A stretch of DNA of 64,000 bases, from the NCBI RefSeq assembly GCF_900078705.1, contig NZ_FKIF01000007.1, positions 744,001 to 808,000 on the forward strand, in the 5' to 3' direction. Made by a program: the position numbers and the translations under genes. Shown piece by piece: positions 29,332-42,311 of this stretch. Source of the DNA: Bordetella ansorpii (lineage in GTDB: Bacteria > Pseudomonadota > Gammaproteobacteria > Burkholderiales > Burkholderiaceae_B). The notes under the pieces are model-generated. The model was not told where the DNA came from, ran no database searches, and was given only the letters and a program-made list of their open reading frames with translations. Numbering within the stretch: the stretch's first letter is position 1; each line of letters opens with the position of its first letter.

Positions 29332-29544
29332 TCAGTACAGGCGCGGGGGCAGTTGCTGGCTACGAATCCGCTTGTAGTGGCGCTTGACCGCGGCGGCGTG
29401 CTTGCGCTTGCGCTCTGCCGTGGGCTTCTCGTAGAACTCGCGTGCGCGCAGCTCGGTGAGCAGTCCGGTCTTTTCGATGGTGCGCTTGAAGCGACGCAGA
29501 GCGGCTTCGAACGGTTCGTTTTCCTTCAGTCGAACGATAGGCAT
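29332..29544 (-). CDS. rpsU: 30S ribosomal protein S21
   Basis: S21 has 70 residues ([21 protein letters not shown]...[25 protein letters not shown]). It assists initiation by helping the anti-Shine-Dalgarno interaction. It is the first gene of the rpsU-dnaG-rpoD operon, 48 bp before dnaG. The ATG at 29544 is fixed by the conserved N-terminus; the frame is open further upstream without meaning. Confidence 0.97.
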   Translation of the reverse strand: MPIVRLKENEPFEAALRRFKRTIEKTGLLTELRAREFYEKPTAERKRKHAAAVKRHYKRIRSQQLPPRLY

Positions 29545-29812
29545 AGAGGTGGTTGGCCTGCTGTTTAAAGGGTAAAAGTTCATGCCCCGGCGAAATGACA
29601 GGCCCATCGCGGACACCCCAGAGGGCGCAGCAGGTGATGAGACTATCGTTTTGCCTGGGCTGGGGACGTCGGCGGCAATTGCCGCACCGCCGCAGCCACG
29701 AAAAAGGCGAAAAATGCCGACCCGCGGAAACATTCCGATATCGGATCGGTGGTAACCAGAGAATTTAACACGGATCACGAGTGGATTGCCAGCCCCGCGT
29801 CGTGAATTTGCC

Positions 29813-30115
29813 TCATCCCGTCACCGAGCCGGGTCCCGCAGGCAGATCGCCTTGCGTCTCGCACACCGCCGCCTCCCGCCATCGGCAGGCAACCATTTCA
29901 ACGAGGTGCTCCGGCGCCATCTCCAGGGCCTGCGCCAAACCGAACAGCGTGGAAATAGTGGGCTGCCTGATACCGCGCTCGATTCTGGAAACAAAAGTAC
30001 GGTCGACGCTGGCCTTGTGAGCAAGCTCCTCCTGGGAAATGGAGCGTGCGACCCTCTGCTGGCGCAAAGTTTCGCCAAAGATCAAAGGAAGATCAGGCAT
30101 GACGTTCGTAGACAT
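29813..30115 (-). CDS. Small XRE-family HTH regulator
   Basis: This 100-residue regulator is almost entirely a Cro/C1 helix-turn-helix (about 12-72: [50 protein letters not shown]). It resembles restriction-modification controller proteins and solitary XRE repressors. No restriction genes are nearby. It is divergent from the glycosyltransferase gene, and the 95-bp promoter between them carries three GCCTATAGGC-type sites, so it probably represses itself and that operon. No clear ribosome site precedes either ATG (30115 or 30100). Confidence 0.85.
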   Translation of the reverse strand: MSTNVMPDLPLIFGETLRQQRVARSISQEELAHKASVDRTFVSRIERGIRQPTISTLFGLAQALEMAPEHLVEMVACRWREAAVCETQGDLPAGPGSVTG

Positions 30116-30138
30116 CGCGCCACGCTAGATGCGATGTT

Positions 30139-30177
30139 GCCTATAATCCACGGCCTATAGGCACGGTGCCTATAGGC
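30139..30177. promoter_or_regulatory. Triple GCCTATAGGC operator overlapping a TATAAT box
   Basis: GCCTATAATC (30139-30148), GCCTATAGGC (30153-30162) and GCCTATAGGC (30168-30177) lie 14 and 15 bp apart start to start; the last two are perfect 10-bp palindromes. The first overlaps a TATAAT (30142-30147) that could be the -10 of the glycosyltransferase promoter. The layout resembles the C-boxes bound by XRE controller proteins. Confidence 0.75.
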
Positions 30178-30210
30178 CTCAAAATCGTGTGCGAGTGGAT
30201 GGAACACGCA

Positions 30211-31383
30211 ATGAAGATCGGAATCTTGTGCAGCCATTTCGGATTTGGGGGAGGCACGGAACGCTACGCACGGGACGTCGTTGCAGCCCTCAGCGAATGG
30301 CGTCGACAGCAGCAACCAGAACAACCACCCCGCATGCCATTCCACTCTACTGGTGATATGGACTATTGGCTCATTGCTGCGCGCGACGACCGCTTGCCGC
30401 ATACGCCGGAATCGACCCTGTGGGTATTTGCCGAACGATTCGATCCGGATACACCGGAGTATGGCGTCGTCCATCCAGTCGAACTTGGTCATCGCTGGCT
30501 ACCCCGAAAGCTCAGAGGCTGGGCGCACACCCTCTTGCTAGCGCGAATGCGCAGGGAAATGGGCCTGGTCTTGACGATAAGCATAAAAGCAACCGTCGCA
30601 GCAGACGTCGCAATATGCGGGTTCACCCTGAAAGGGGAGGCTCGAGCCCGCCGCCTGCGTAGAGGCTGGGTTTCGCGCTGGCGCACGCGCCTGGAGAAAC
30701 AAGGCTACGAAAACTCCCGCCGCATCATCGCGCATTCGCAAGCGATCGCCAACGAACTGATCACGCTGTACGGCCTGCCCGCCGACAAGATCACGGTTGC
30801 CTACCCGCCCGTCGACCAAAGGGTTTTCTGTCTGACCTCCAACCAGGCAAGGGCGGCGTTGCGCACGAAATTCGGCATGCCCGAGAACCAGGCCATCTTC
30901 CTGTTTCCTTCCACGGGGCACGACCGCAAGGGGTTGAAGACCCTGATACGTCTTTTCGGCCAGATGGACTTGCCAGTGGTCCTGCTGATCGTAGGCAACG
31001 CGGCACCCGCAAAATTGCCGCCGAACGTTCGCTATGCCGGTTATCAGCGGGACATGGCTGCGCTGTACCAAGCCTGCGACTTCACGATCATGAACTCCGC
31101 GTACGAACCCTTTGGCTTGGTCGGCGTGGAGTCAGTACTGTGCGGCACACCGGTATTGATGAGTACGGTGACCGGCTGCACAGAAGTGCTTTCAGAAGAG
31201 GCTTGCAGCACTTTCGAGCACGACGACGACGGCGATATCCGCCTTGCCGTCGAACGCGCAACCACCCGCTTCCTCGCAGGCACGGCGAGGCTTCAAGCTC
31301 CGCTCGCTCACGTGCAATACGCCTGCTCTTTCGACGGTCATCTTCGCGCACTGCTAGCGTTGACCGAGGAATCCGCACCATGA
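30211..31383 (+). CDS. Glycosyltransferase, GT4 family
   Basis: This glycosyltransferase has 390 residues. The Rossmann N-terminus has MKIGILCSHFGFGGGTERYARDV and the C-terminal sugar-nucleotide domain has the GT4 EX7E signature (EPFGLVGVE) preceded by YQACDFTIMNSAY. It probably adds a sugar to lipopolysaccharide core or another surface glycan on the cytosolic face. ATG 30211 begins the conserved domain; ATG 30199 and GTG-type starts upstream are possible. It overlaps the next gene by 4 bp (ATGA), so both belong to one operon under the XRE-type operator. Confidence 0.85.
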   Translation: MKIGILCSHFGFGGGTERYARDVVAALSEWRRQQQPEQPPRMPFHSTGDMDYWLIAARDDRLPHTPESTLWVFAERFDPDTPEYGVVHPVELGHRWLPRKLRGWAHTLLLARMRREMGLVLTISIKATVAADVAICGFTLKGEARARRLRRGWVSRWRTRLEKQGYENSRRIIAHSQAIANELITLYGLPADKITVAYPPVDQRVFCLTSNQARAALRTKFGMPENQAIFLFPSTGHDRKGLKTLIRLFGQMDLPVVLLIVGNAAPAKLPPNVRYAGYQRDMAALYQACDFTIMNSAYEPFGLVGVESVLCGTPVLMSTVTGCTEVLSEEACSTFEHDDDGDIRLAVERATTRFLAGTARLQAPLAHVQYACSFDGHLRALLALTEESAP

Positions 31384-32684
31384 CCGAGACGACCCAAGAA
31401 AAAGCGCGCTTGCGGCATGGGCTGACGATGGCCGTCACGGCATTCGCGCTCGCATTTCCAGCCCTCGCAGCCACCATACGTCATGCCGCCAGCACCATCC
31501 AATTTGCGCTGGCACTGGCATTCCTGATCGGCCTAGCGACACTACCCTGGCGGCAACTGCACATCAGGCGCGAGCAAGGCGCGCCCGTGGCATGGATCTT
31601 CATGTTGTGGCCCGTGCTGGCCAGTGGCCAGATGCTCGCGGGGGGCTACTTTGATGGATCGGCAATGGAACGCGCGCTGCGGTTTGCCCTGTCCGCGCTG
31701 GCGCTATACATGATGGTGAACTTTCGCTCGTCCGCCTTGCGCCATATCGGGATCGCTTTCGCCGTAGGGGCGGCGGGGTGCGCCGGCCTGGCCGTTGCCT
31801 CGTGCTGGCACGGTATTGCAGGACAGCTCTTGCAATGCCGGGCGTCCAACGGCTTTACCAACCCAGTGCCGTTCGGAGGAATGGCGTTGACACTGGGCAC
31901 GTGCGCGCTGGTTTCCCTGAGGTTCGAGTTTCCGAACCTATCAAGGCTCGGTCGCATCATTCGGGCTGTCGGGACGGCAGGCGGCCTGATGGCATGCGGA
32001 CTCTCGCAAACTCGGGGCGCGTGGATCGCGATGCCCGCCCTGCTGCTGATCGCCCTGGCCCCCTGGCATGCAACTTGGTCAGTACACGGCCCCGCGCTGG
32101 CTCGCTATTTGCGAATACCACTGGCGCTGCTGCTTGCATGTGTCATCGCATTCTTTGGCAACACGATCACACTGCGCTTCGATGCGGCCATGAGCGACGT
32201 CACGGCCTATCAGCACGGAACCTCGCAAACGTCGATCGGCGCACGACTTGAAATGTGGCGTACGGCGGGACATATCTGGCGTCAAGCACCGTGGTTCGGC
32301 GTAGGCGCGGGGCGATGGCCACAGGCGCTGGCGCAGGAACAGGCGAATGGCCAGGCAGACAGCTACATCAAGGGCTTCAGCCACCCGCACAACGATTACT
32401 TTCAAATGCTGGCGGAAAAGGGCATCGTGGGATTGGCCCTGCTCCTGGCCAGCTATGCGGCCCCGGCAGCCATTGCGTGGCGCCAGCTACGACGGCGAAA
32501 TGGCGAAATAGCCATGCATGCGCACATGTGCATTCTGATTTGCCTGGCCGCCGCAATTTTCAGCCTGACCGAAAGCATGTTGCAAATCAAGTTTCAGGTC
32601 GCGTTTTTCAGTGGGCTGATGGTTCTGAGCTTGGCTGGTGCCGTGGCGAAAGAAGCATCTGCAGATCACGCTCGTGAGCCATGA
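31380..32684 (+). CDS. O-antigen ligase-like membrane protein (Wzy_C family)
   Basis: This 434-residue polytopic membrane protein has about ten to twelve helices. A large periplasmic loop contains the family signature HPHNDYFQMLAEKGIVG, with LSQTRGAWIA earlier. These are typical of WaaL ligases and related polymerases that transfer lipid-linked glycans in the periplasm. The start overlaps the glycosyltransferase stop. Whether it ligates O-antigen to LPS or glycosylates a protein (PglL-type) cannot be settled; the N-terminal size favours a WaaL-like role. Confidence 0.85.
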   Translation: MTETTQEKARLRHGLTMAVTAFALAFPALAATIRHAASTIQFALALAFLIGLATLPWRQLHIRREQGAPVAWIFMLWPVLASGQMLAGGYFDGSAMERALRFALSALALYMMVNFRSSALRHIGIAFAVGAAGCAGLAVASCWHGIAGQLLQCRASNGFTNPVPFGGMALTLGTCALVSLRFEFPNLSRLGRIIRAVGTAGGLMACGLSQTRGAWIAMPALLLIALAPWHATWSVHGPALARYLRIPLALLLACVIAFFGNTITLRFDAAMSDVTAYQHGTSQTSIGARLEMWRTAGHIWRQAPWFGVGAGRWPQALAQEQANGQADSYIKGFSHPHNDYFQMLAEKGIVGLALLLASYAAPAAIAWRQLRRRNGEIAMHAHMCILICLAAAIFSLTESMLQIKFQVAFFSGLMVLSLAGAVAKEASADHAREP

Positions 32685-32707
32685 CGCAGCCTGCAGCCAA
32701 ACAGTGA

Positions 32708-33241
32708 TTAGACAGACCCCTTGCGGATCCACGCCTCGAGCTGGTGCGGACGCAGGCTGTCGTAGTCTTCGAAGGGCTGGTGGATCCAGGGATTCGTGGG
32801 CAGCTTGTCGACGAAATAGTCGGGCGTGGCCTTGGAATGCCCTTTCCACCACAGCACCGCGCTGCGCAGCTCGGTAATGGCCGGGAACTGCGTCCTCAGG
32901 TGCTCGCAGACCCGGTTGAACGTCAGCCCCGTGTCCACCATGTCATCGACCAGCAGCACCCTGCCCTGCGGCGCGCCGCGGGTGATGGTGATGAACTGGG
33001 CGATATCCAGGTCGCCCTGCTTGGTGCCGGCCGCCTCGCGATAGCTGCTGGTGGCCAGGATGCCCAGCGGCACATCGAAAATGCGCGACATGACATCGCC
33101 CACGCGCACACCGCCGCGGGCCAGGCACAGGATCAGGTCGAACTGCCAGCCCGACTCGTACACCTGCAGCGCAAGGCGTTCAATCAGTTTGTGGTACTGA
33201 TCCCACGACACCCACAGATGGCTATCGGTACTGGCTGGCAT
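32708..33241 (-). CDS. Purine-type phosphoribosyltransferase
   Basis: This cytosolic PRTase has 177 residues. The PRPP-binding loop is RVLLVDDMVDTGLTFN; an ILCLARGGVRVGDVMSRIF segment precedes it. It most resembles xanthine-guanine or hypoxanthine phosphoribosyltransferases used in purine salvage. It lies 10 bp downstream of purA (stop at 33252), so salvage and AMP synthesis are co-transcribed. Exact base specificity cannot be assigned. Confidence 0.88.
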   Translation of the reverse strand: MPASTDSHLWVSWDQYHKLIERLALQVYESGWQFDLILCLARGGVRVGDVMSRIFDVPLGILATSSYREAAGTKQGDLDIAQFITITRGAPQGRVLLVDDMVDTGLTFNRVCEHLRTQFPAITELRSAVLWWKGHSKATPDYFVDKLPTNPWIHQPFEDYDSLRPHQLEAWIRKGSV

Positions 33242-33251
33242 GACGGACTCC

Positions 33252-34619
<1,368 letters not shown>

Positions 34620-34640
34620 TTAGGTGATTACTTCAAAACT

Positions 34641-35798
34641 TCAGAGCGCCCGGACCGTCCAGACGCCATCCTGCAGCGCCAGTTCGCGGTCGCAGACGAA
34701 TTCGTCCTGGTCGTGCTCGTGGCCAGGCAGCACCTGGACCACGATCTCGCCAGCGCGGCGCAGGCCGCGCACGGCATCGGCCAGGGCCGGGTCCTGGCTC
34801 CAGGGGGCGCGCACGGCCGGAGCGCGCTCGGCCGGCGGCAGGCCGGCGGCCAGCTTGCGCAGGTCGAGGCTGAAACCGGTGGCCGGACGGGCCCGGCCAA
34901 AAGCGCGGCTGACGTTGTCATAGCGGCCGCCGCGCACCAGCGCGTCGTGCCAGCCTTCGGCATAGACCGCGAACGTCGCGCCGGAGTGATAGGCATAACC
35001 GCCCACATCGGCCAGGTCGATGCTGATGGCGACCTGCGGCAACGCATCCAGCAGGGTCTGCAGGCCATCGAGCGCCTGGCCCAGGCCGGGCAGCGCCGGC
35101 AGGCGCTCGCGGGCCTCGGCCAGCACCTCGGGACCGCCGTACAGTTCGGTCAGGGCGCGCAGCGCGGCCAGCGTCCGCGGGGAGACGGGCGCATCGCCCT
35201 GCCCCAGTTCGGCCAGGCCGGGACCATCCTTCTCGCGCAGCAGCATGATGATGGCGTCGACGTTGGCGCGCGCGGCCGGGTCGGACTCCAGGATGGCATG
35301 CAGCACGCCAGGATGGCACAGGTCCAGCCTGGGCTGGCGCACGCCGGCGATCTCGAGCGTCTCCAGCACCATGCGCAGGATTTCGAGGTCGGCCTCGACG
35401 CCGGCATGGCCATAGATCTCGGCGCCGATCTGCAGCAGCTCGCGGCTGGACAGCAGGTCGGCCGGGCGCGCATGCAGCACGTTGCCGCAATAGCAAAGCC
35501 GCGTGACGCTGGTGCGATTGAGCAGGTGCGCGTCGATGCGCGTGACCTGAGTCGTCATGTCGGCGCGTACGCCGAGCGCGCGGCCGGACAACTGGTCGAC
35601 CAGTTGGCACGTCTGCAGCGTGAGGTCGCTGCCCGTGGCGGACAGCAGTGAATCGATGTACTCGACCAGGGGCGGCGCGACCAGTTCGAACCCGTACGTG
35701 CGATACAGATCGAGCAGTTCGCGGCGCAACTCTTCGATGCGCCGGGCTTCGGCCGGCAATACGTCGGCGAAGCCTTCGGGCAGCAACCAGTTACCCAT
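34641..35798 (-). CDS. hisZ: ATP phosphoribosyltransferase regulatory subunit HisZ
   Basis: HisZ (385 residues) is a catalytically inactive paralogue of histidyl-tRNA synthetase that activates short-form HisG, the first enzyme of histidine synthesis. The class II synthetase fold is visible ([37 protein letters not shown], then [14 protein letters not shown]), but the protein lacks the anticodon-binding domain present in HisS of this window. Its presence implies a short HisG elsewhere. Start at [11 protein letters not shown] terminator separates it from hflC. Confidence 0.94.
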   Translation of the reverse strand: MGNWLLPEGFADVLPAEARRIEELRRELLDLYRTYGFELVAPPLVEYIDSLLSATGSDLTLQTCQLVDQLSGRALGVRADMTTQVTRIDAHLLNRTSVTRLCYCGNVLHARPADLLSSRELLQIGAEIYGHAGVEADLEILRMVLETLEIAGVRQPRLDLCHPGVLHAILESDPAARANVDAIIMLLREKDGPGLAELGQGDAPVSPRTLAALRALTELYGGPEVLAEARERLPALPGLGQALDGLQTLLDALPQVAISIDLADVGGYAYHSGATFAVYAEGWHDALVRGGRYDNVSRAFGRARPATGFSLDLRKLAAGLPPAERAPAVRAPWSQDPALADAVRGLRRAGEIVVQVLPGHEHDQDEFVCDRELALQDGVWTVRAL

Positions 35799-35840
35799 GA
35801 ATTTATCCGGATGACGCCGCGCGGCGTGCGCGGGGCGTTG

Positions 35841-35884
35841 CCAAAACAAAAACGGCTGAGGGGGCGTAAGCCCCGCTCAGCCGT
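35841..35884 (-). terminator. Terminator between hflC and hisZ
   Basis: A long stem (ACGGCTGAG / CTCAGCCGT plus GGGGC / GCCCC with a 4-nt loop) is followed on the minus strand by TTTTTGTTTTGG. Confidence 0.9.
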
Positions 35885-35988
35885 GTGCGGAATGTTTTCT
35901 AGCTTACGCGGCATTATACATGCTCGCGCCGCCGGTGGCGTGACAAGGCCGGACCGCCCGCGGGCGGCCCGACGGGAGGCAGGCCCGA

Positions 35989-36894
35989 CTACTGGCGGGC
36001 GGCTTCCGGCGCCGCCGGCCGCGAACCCGGGTTCGGGTTCTTGAAGTAGTTGAAGAAGTCGGAACTGGGATCGACCACCAGCACGTCGCCGGGCTTGGAG
36101 AAGGCCGAACGGTAGGCTTCCAGGCTCTTGTAGTAGTCGTAGAACTCGGGGTTCTTGCCGAAGGCCTGCGCGTAGATGTTGCTGGCCTGCGCATCGCCTT
36201 CACCCATGACGGCCTGAGCCTTGGCATAGGCCTGGGCCACGATGACCTCGCGCTGGCGGTCGGCCTCGGCGCGGATCTTCTCGCTTTCGGCGGCGCCGAT
36301 GGAGCGCAGTTCGTTGGCCACGCGGGTACGCTCGGCCTCCATGCGGCGGTAGACCGACTCGGAGATCTCGGGCGCGAACTCGATGCGGCGCAGGCGCACG
36401 TCGACCACTTCCACGCCCAGGGGTTGGGCGCGGCGGGCCACGTTGGTCAGGATTTCGGCCATGACCTTGTCGCGCTGCGTGGAGACCACGTCGCTGACGG
36501 TGCGCACGTTGACGGAGGCGTTCAGGGCGTCGCGGATCTGGGCCTGCAGGCGTTCCTGGGCGGCGCGCTCGTTGCCGCCGAAGGTGACGTAGTACAGGCG
36601 CGGATCGGCGATGCGCCACTTCACGTACGAGTCGATCAGCAGGTTCTTCTTTTCGGAAGTCTGGATGCGCTCGGCATCGGTGGACTCGATGGTGAGGATG
36701 CGCTTGTCGATGGTGACGACGTTCTGGAACGGCGGCGGCAGCTTGAAGTACAGGCCAGGCTCGCTGATGACCTTGCGGACCTCGCCCAGGGAGAACACCA
36801 GGGCGTAGTCCCGCTCGCGCACGGTGAAGACGCAGGAAGACAGGGCGGCCAGCGCGATGAGCAATCCGACCAGGATGGGCATGAGACGTTGCAT
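35989..36894 (-). CDS. hflC: HflC, modulator of FtsH protease
   Basis: HflC (301 residues) has an N-terminal membrane anchor (about 5-23) and an SPFH/prohibitin domain. With HflK it forms the periplasmic ring complex around FtsH and tunes degradation of membrane proteins. The segments RERDYALVFSLGEVRKVISEPGLYFKLP and DVRLRRIEF are typical. It starts 17 bp after the hflK stop, and its operon ends at the terminator near 35860. Confidence 0.96.
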   Translation of the reverse strand: MQRLMPILVGLLIALAALSSCVFTVRERDYALVFSLGEVRKVISEPGLYFKLPPPFQNVVTIDKRILTIESTDAERIQTSEKKNLLIDSYVKWRIADPRLYYVTFGGNERAAQERLQAQIRDALNASVNVRTVSDVVSTQRDKVMAEILTNVARRAQPLGVEVVDVRLRRIEFAPEISESVYRRMEAERTRVANELRSIGAAESEKIRAEADRQREVIVAQAYAKAQAVMGEGDAQASNIYAQAFGKNPEFYDYYKSLEAYRSAFSKPGDVLVVDPSSDFFNYFKNPNPGSRPAAPEAARQ

Positions 36895-38184
36895 GTTCCG
36901 GATTCCTCGGGTTAGCGCGACATGCGGTCGCGGGTCAGCGTGTTGCCGCTGCTGGCGCCGGCGTTGCCGCCGGCCGAGGACGCGGAACCCGCGCCGGACG
37001 AACGCTGCGGCGCGGCGGGCACGGCGGGCGTATTGGCGCCGGGCAGGCCGAAGCTGGCCTGGCCCGACGGCTTGCCGCCGTCCTTGGCCGTCTGCTGCAT
37101 GATCTTGTCCAGCGGCAGGTACAGCATGTTGTTGTTGCTGCGCGAATCCACCATCACCTTGCTGGCGTTGGTGAAGACTTCCTGCATGGTCTCGAGGTAC
37201 ATGCGCTGGCGCATGGTCTGCGGCGATTTCTCGTACTCGGCCAGGATGGACGTGAAGCGCGCGGCGTTACCCTGCGCATCGCCCACCACCTTGGCCTTGT
37301 AGCCCTCGGCCTGCTCGACCATGCGCGAGGCCTGGCCGGAAGCCAGCGGCACCACGCCATTGGCGTAGGCCTGGCCCTCGTTGATCTGGCGCTCGCGATC
37401 CTGGCCGGCCTTGACGGCGTCGTCGAACGCGGCCTGGACCTGCTCGGGCGGCTGCACGTTCTGGATGGCCACGGTGCTGACCTGGATGCCGGCCGCATAG
37501 CGGTCGAGGATCTGCTGCATCAGGGTCTGGACCTCGGACGCGACCTCGGTCCGGCCTTCGTACAGCACGAAGTCCATGGGCTTCTTGCCGACGATCTCGC
37601 GCATGGCGGTCTCGGAGGCCTGGCGCACCGCGTCGTCGGGATCACGCATCTTGAACAGGTAGTCCGGCGCGCCGTCGGCGCGCAGGCGGTACTGCACCAC
37701 GAACTGCATGTCGACGATGTTCTCGTCCGTGGTCAGCATCAGCGCTTCGGGCAGGACCTTGTTGCGGGCATTGCCGCGGAAGCCCACCTCGAAGGTGCGC
37801 AGCTGCGAAATGTTGACCATTTCGTGGCTTTGGATGGGATACGGCAGGCGCCACTGGAAGCCGGCGGGCGCGGTGCTCTTGTACTTGCCGAACTGCGTGA
37901 CGACGGCGACCTGGCCTTCCTGGACGATGAAGAAGCCGCTGGCCAGCCACAGCGCGACCAGCACGGCGACGATCACGCCCAGGCCGATGCGCGCGCCACG
38001 CGGCGACGGCGGCGTGACGCCCCCGCCCCGGTTGGGCCGGTTTCCGCCCCCGCGGCGGCCGAACAGCGAGCCCAGGCGGTTGTTGAAATCACGCCAGACT
38101 TCGTCGAGGTCCGGAGGACCGTCTTCGTTCTTGGGGCGGCGCGGCGGTTCGGAGCCGTTGTTGTTGCCGCGTCCCCAGCCCGGG

Positions 38185-39291
<1,107 letters not shown>

Positions 39292-39349
39292 GCTTGAATG
39301 GTCTCTCCTGCCGGCGAGCGAGCGCCGGCATGCAATGGGGGACCCCAGC

Positions 39350-39384
39350 GAAAATGCCCGCCTGCGCGAAACGCGCGGCGGGCA
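39350..39384 (-). terminator. Terminator or attenuator between hfq and hflX
   Basis: TGCCCGCC and GGCGGGCA enclose GCGCG-AAA-CGCGC, a 13-bp stem with one bulged base. It is followed on the minus strand by ATTTTCGC. It ends some hfq transcripts; readthrough would supply hflX. A second GC hairpin (CCGGCG/CGCCGG) sits at 39311-39328. Confidence 0.7.
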
Positions 39385-39411
39385 ATAGGGGGCACTACCG
39401 GAACAGGCGGG

Positions 39412-39648
39412 TTATTCAGCAGGAACTTCCACCTGGAAATTGACGGCCCGGGCGGGAACCACGGTGGAGATGGCGTGCTTGTAGACCATCTGGGTGACCG
39501 TGTTGCGCAGCAGGACGACGTACTGATCGAAAGATTCGATTTGCCCTTGAAGCTTGATGCCGTTCACGAGGTAGATGGACACGGGCACATGCTCTTTGCG
39601 CAGCGTGTTCAGGAACGGATCTTGCAGAGTTTGCCCTTTATTGCTCAT
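39412..39648 (-). CDS. hfq: RNA chaperone Hfq
   Basis: Hfq has 78 residues. Its Sm1 and Sm2 motifs ([22 protein letters not shown] and [13 protein letters not shown]) form the hexameric ring that pairs small RNAs with mRNAs. The proximal-face residues Q8 and YKH are present, and the C-terminal tail is very short, as in other betaproteobacteria. It heads the hfq-hflX-hflK-hflC group. Confidence 0.98.
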   Translation of the reverse strand: MSNKGQTLQDPFLNTLRKEHVPVSIYLVNGIKLQGQIESFDQYVVLLRNTVTQMVYKHAISTVVPARAVNFQVEVPAE

Positions 39649-39772
39649 TGGCCAGGCTCCTTTTGTTTTGTTGAAGACGGCAGCAGACGCCGGAGTTGGT
39701 ACTCATCCGTACTCTACAGGGTTTCCCCTGCCCGTGCCACTTGGCCCAGGGAGCAAGATGACACCAGAGTTT

Positions 39773-40852
39773 TCAGCCCGCAACCAGTGCCCGCAAGGCT
39801 TCGAGCAACGTGGTGCACTGGGGCTCCGTACCCACCGTGATGCGCAGGAACCGGTCGATGCGCGGCTGCTTGAAATGGCGCACGATGATGCCGCGGTCGC
39901 GCAGGCCGGCGGCCAGGGCGGCGCCGTCGTGCGAGGGGTGCCGGGCGAACACGAAATTGGCGGACGACGGCAGCACTTCGAAGCCCAGGTCGTGCAGGCC
40001 CGCGGTCATGCGCGCACGGGTTTCCATCACGGCGCGGCGGGTGCGTTCGAAGTGGCCCGCGTCGTCCAGCGCGGCGGCCGCGCCGGCCTCGGCCACGCGG
40101 TCGATCGGGTAGGAATTGAAGCTGTTCTTCACGCGCTGCAGGCCGTCGATCAGCGCCTCGTGGCCGATGGCGAAACCCACCCGCAGGCCCGCCAGCGAAC
40201 GCGACTTGGACAGCGTCTGCACCACCAGCAGATTCTCGTGGCGCTCGACCAGCGAGGCCGCCGACTGGGCGCCGAAATCGACATAGGCTTCATCGACCAC
40301 CACCACGCATTGCGGATTGGTGGCGACGATGCGCTCGACGTCGCCCAGTTCGAGCGCGCGGCCCGTGGGGGCATTGGGATTCGGGAAAATGATGCCGCCG
40401 GCAGGACCACGATCGCCCGCTTCGGGCAGGTAGTCGGCCGGATCGATGCGGAAATCGTCGGTCAGCGGCACGGTGTGCTGCGCCACGCCGTACAGGCCGC
40501 AATAGACCGGATAAAAGCTGTAGCTGATGTCGGGGAAACGCAGCGGCTGCGGTTGCTGGAAGAACGCCATGAAAACGTGCGCCAGCACTTCGTCGGAACC
40601 ATTGCCCACGAACACCTGCTCGGGACGCACACCCGCGCTGGCCGCGGCGGCCTGGCGCAGGCGATCCGAATTGGGATCGGGGTACAGGCGCATGGCGTCG
40701 TCGCATGCGTCGCGCATCGCTTGCAGGGCGCGCGGCGACGGGCCGTAGGGATTCTCGTTGGTGTTGAGCTTGACGAGGTTGGCCACCTTCGGCTGCTCAC
40801 CCGGAACGTAGGGGCTGAGCGTGCCCACCACGGGGCTCCAGTAACGACTCAT
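39773..40852 (-). CDS. hisC: Histidinol-phosphate aminotransferase HisC
   Basis: HisC (359 residues) is a fold-type I PLP enzyme. It has [13 protein letters not shown] near the N-terminus, the VDEAYVDFG segment and the PLP lysine in [13 protein letters not shown]. It converts imidazole-acetol phosphate to histidinol phosphate. It lies away from the main his operon, between hfq and der. Betaproteobacteria often have two HisC copies; this type is usually the second, which may also act on aromatic amino acids. Confidence 0.93.
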   Translation of the reverse strand: MSRYWSPVVGTLSPYVPGEQPKVANLVKLNTNENPYGPSPRALQAMRDACDDAMRLYPDPNSDRLRQAAAASAGVRPEQVFVGNGSDEVLAHVFMAFFQQPQPLRFPDISYSFYPVYCGLYGVAQHTVPLTDDFRIDPADYLPEAGDRGPAGGIIFPNPNAPTGRALELGDVERIVATNPQCVVVVDEAYVDFGAQSAASLVERHENLLVVQTLSKSRSLAGLRVGFAIGHEALIDGLQRVKNSFNSYPIDRVAEAGAAAALDDAGHFERTRRAVMETRARMTAGLHDLGFEVLPSSANFVFARHPSHDGAALAAGLRDRGIIVRHFKQPRIDRFLRITVGTEPQCTTLLEALRALVAG

Positions 40853-40919
40853 AGTGCAGATTCCCTTGATGCCGAGCGCCGCCCCGAGGATTCCGCCCCG
40901 GCAACGGCCCTGCTTTTAC

Positions 40920-42281
40920 TCATTTACCTTCTTGATCCGCGTAGGGATTGTGCGAAGACTTGAACTCGATGCGCAGCGGCGTGCCGGCCAGCTTGAAGGC
41001 CTCGCGGAAGCGCGTTTCGAGATAACGCCGGTACGAATCCGGGATGGCGTCCAGCGCGTTGCCGTGGATGATGACCAGCGGCGGGTTCTGGCCGCCCTGG
41101 TGGGCGTACCGCATCTTCGGCCGGAAGATGCCCTTGCGGGGTGGCTGCTGCTGCTCGACGGCGGTTTGCAGCTCGCGCGTGAGCTTCGGCGTGGACAGCT
41201 TGGCGAAGGCCGCGGCATGGGCCGAATTGACGGATTTCATCAGGGGCTTGATGCCCGTGCCCTTCAGGGCCGAGATGGTGTGCACGTTGGCGAACGACAG
41301 GAAGCGCAGCTTGCGCTGGAACTCGCGCTCGATCTGCTCGCGCTGGTCTAGGCTCAGGCCGTCCCATTTGTTGATGGCCACCACCACCGCGCGGCCGGTT
41401 TCGAGCACGAACCCGGCAATGTGGGCATCCTGCTCGGACACCTCGGTCTGTGCGTCCAGCACCAGGACTACCACGTTGCAGGCCTCGATGGCCTGCAGGG
41501 TCTTGATGACGGAGAACTTCTCGATGGCCTCGAACACCTTGCCGCGCTTGCGCAGGCCCGCGGTGTCGATCAGCGTATAGCGCTTGCCGTCCCGTTCGAA
41601 ATCGATCTCGATGGCGTCGCGCGTGGTGCCCGGCATGTCGAACGCGATGACGCGCTCTTCGCCGATCAGCGTGTTGATCAGCGTGGACTTGCCCACGTTG
41701 GGGCGGCCCACGATGGCCAGCTTGATGCGGTGGTCGTGCTCGCCCTCGCCTTCCTGCTCTTCGGACGCTTCCTCGACCGGCACGAGATCGCGCAGCGCGG
41801 TCTCGATCAGGTCGACGATGCCATCGCCATGCGCGGCCGAAATGGGGGTGGGCTGGCCCAGGCCCAGTTCGTGGAAATCTCCGGTGGCGGCGCCGGAACC
41901 CATGCCTTCGGCCTTGTTGACCGCCAGCACCACGCGCTGCTGGCCGGACTTGCGCAGCAGGCGGGCGATTTCGTGGTCGTGCGCGTTGATGCCGGCCCGG
42001 GCATCGACCAGGAACACGACGACGTCGGCCTCGGCGATGGCCTGGCGCGTCTGGCGCGCCATCTCCATCATGATGCCGGTCTTGGCCACGGGTTCGAAAC
42101 CGCCCGTATCGATGACGATGAACGGGATCTCGCCCACTCTGCCCTCGCCATAGTGGCGGTCGCGCGTCAGGCCGGCGTAATCGGCCACCAGCGCGGCGCG
42201 CGAACGCGTCAGGCGATTGAAAAGGGTCGATTTACCGACGTTGGGACGGCCGACCAGGGCGACGACAGGCTTGAAGGACAC
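40920..42281 (-). CDS. der: Ribosome biogenesis GTPase Der (EngA)
   Basis: Der (453 residues) has two GTPase domains in tandem, each with GRPNVGKST (near residues 10 and 190), then a KH-like C-terminal domain. It is needed for 50S subunit assembly. The order hisS-yfgM-bamB-der is conserved in proteobacteria. It starts 30 bp after the bamB stop. Confidence 0.98.
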   Translation of the reverse strand: MSFKPVVALVGRPNVGKSTLFNRLTRSRAALVADYAGLTRDRHYGEGRVGEIPFIVIDTGGFEPVAKTGIMMEMARQTRQAIAEADVVVFLVDARAGINAHDHEIARLLRKSGQQRVVLAVNKAEGMGSGAATGDFHELGLGQPTPISAAHGDGIVDLIETALRDLVPVEEASEEQEGEGEHDHRIKLAIVGRPNVGKSTLINTLIGEERVIAFDMPGTTRDAIEIDFERDGKRYTLIDTAGLRKRGKVFEAIEKFSVIKTLQAIEACNVVVLVLDAQTEVSEQDAHIAGFVLETGRAVVVAINKWDGLSLDQREQIEREFQRKLRFLSFANVHTISALKGTGIKPLMKSVNSAHAAAFAKLSTPKLTRELQTAVEQQQPPRKGIFRPKMRYAHQGGQNPPLVIIHGNALDAIPDSYRRYLETRFREAFKLAGTPLRIEFKSSHNPYADQEGK

Positions 42282-42311
42282 AGTAGATGGAAGAGCGAAG
42301 AACGGGTTGGT

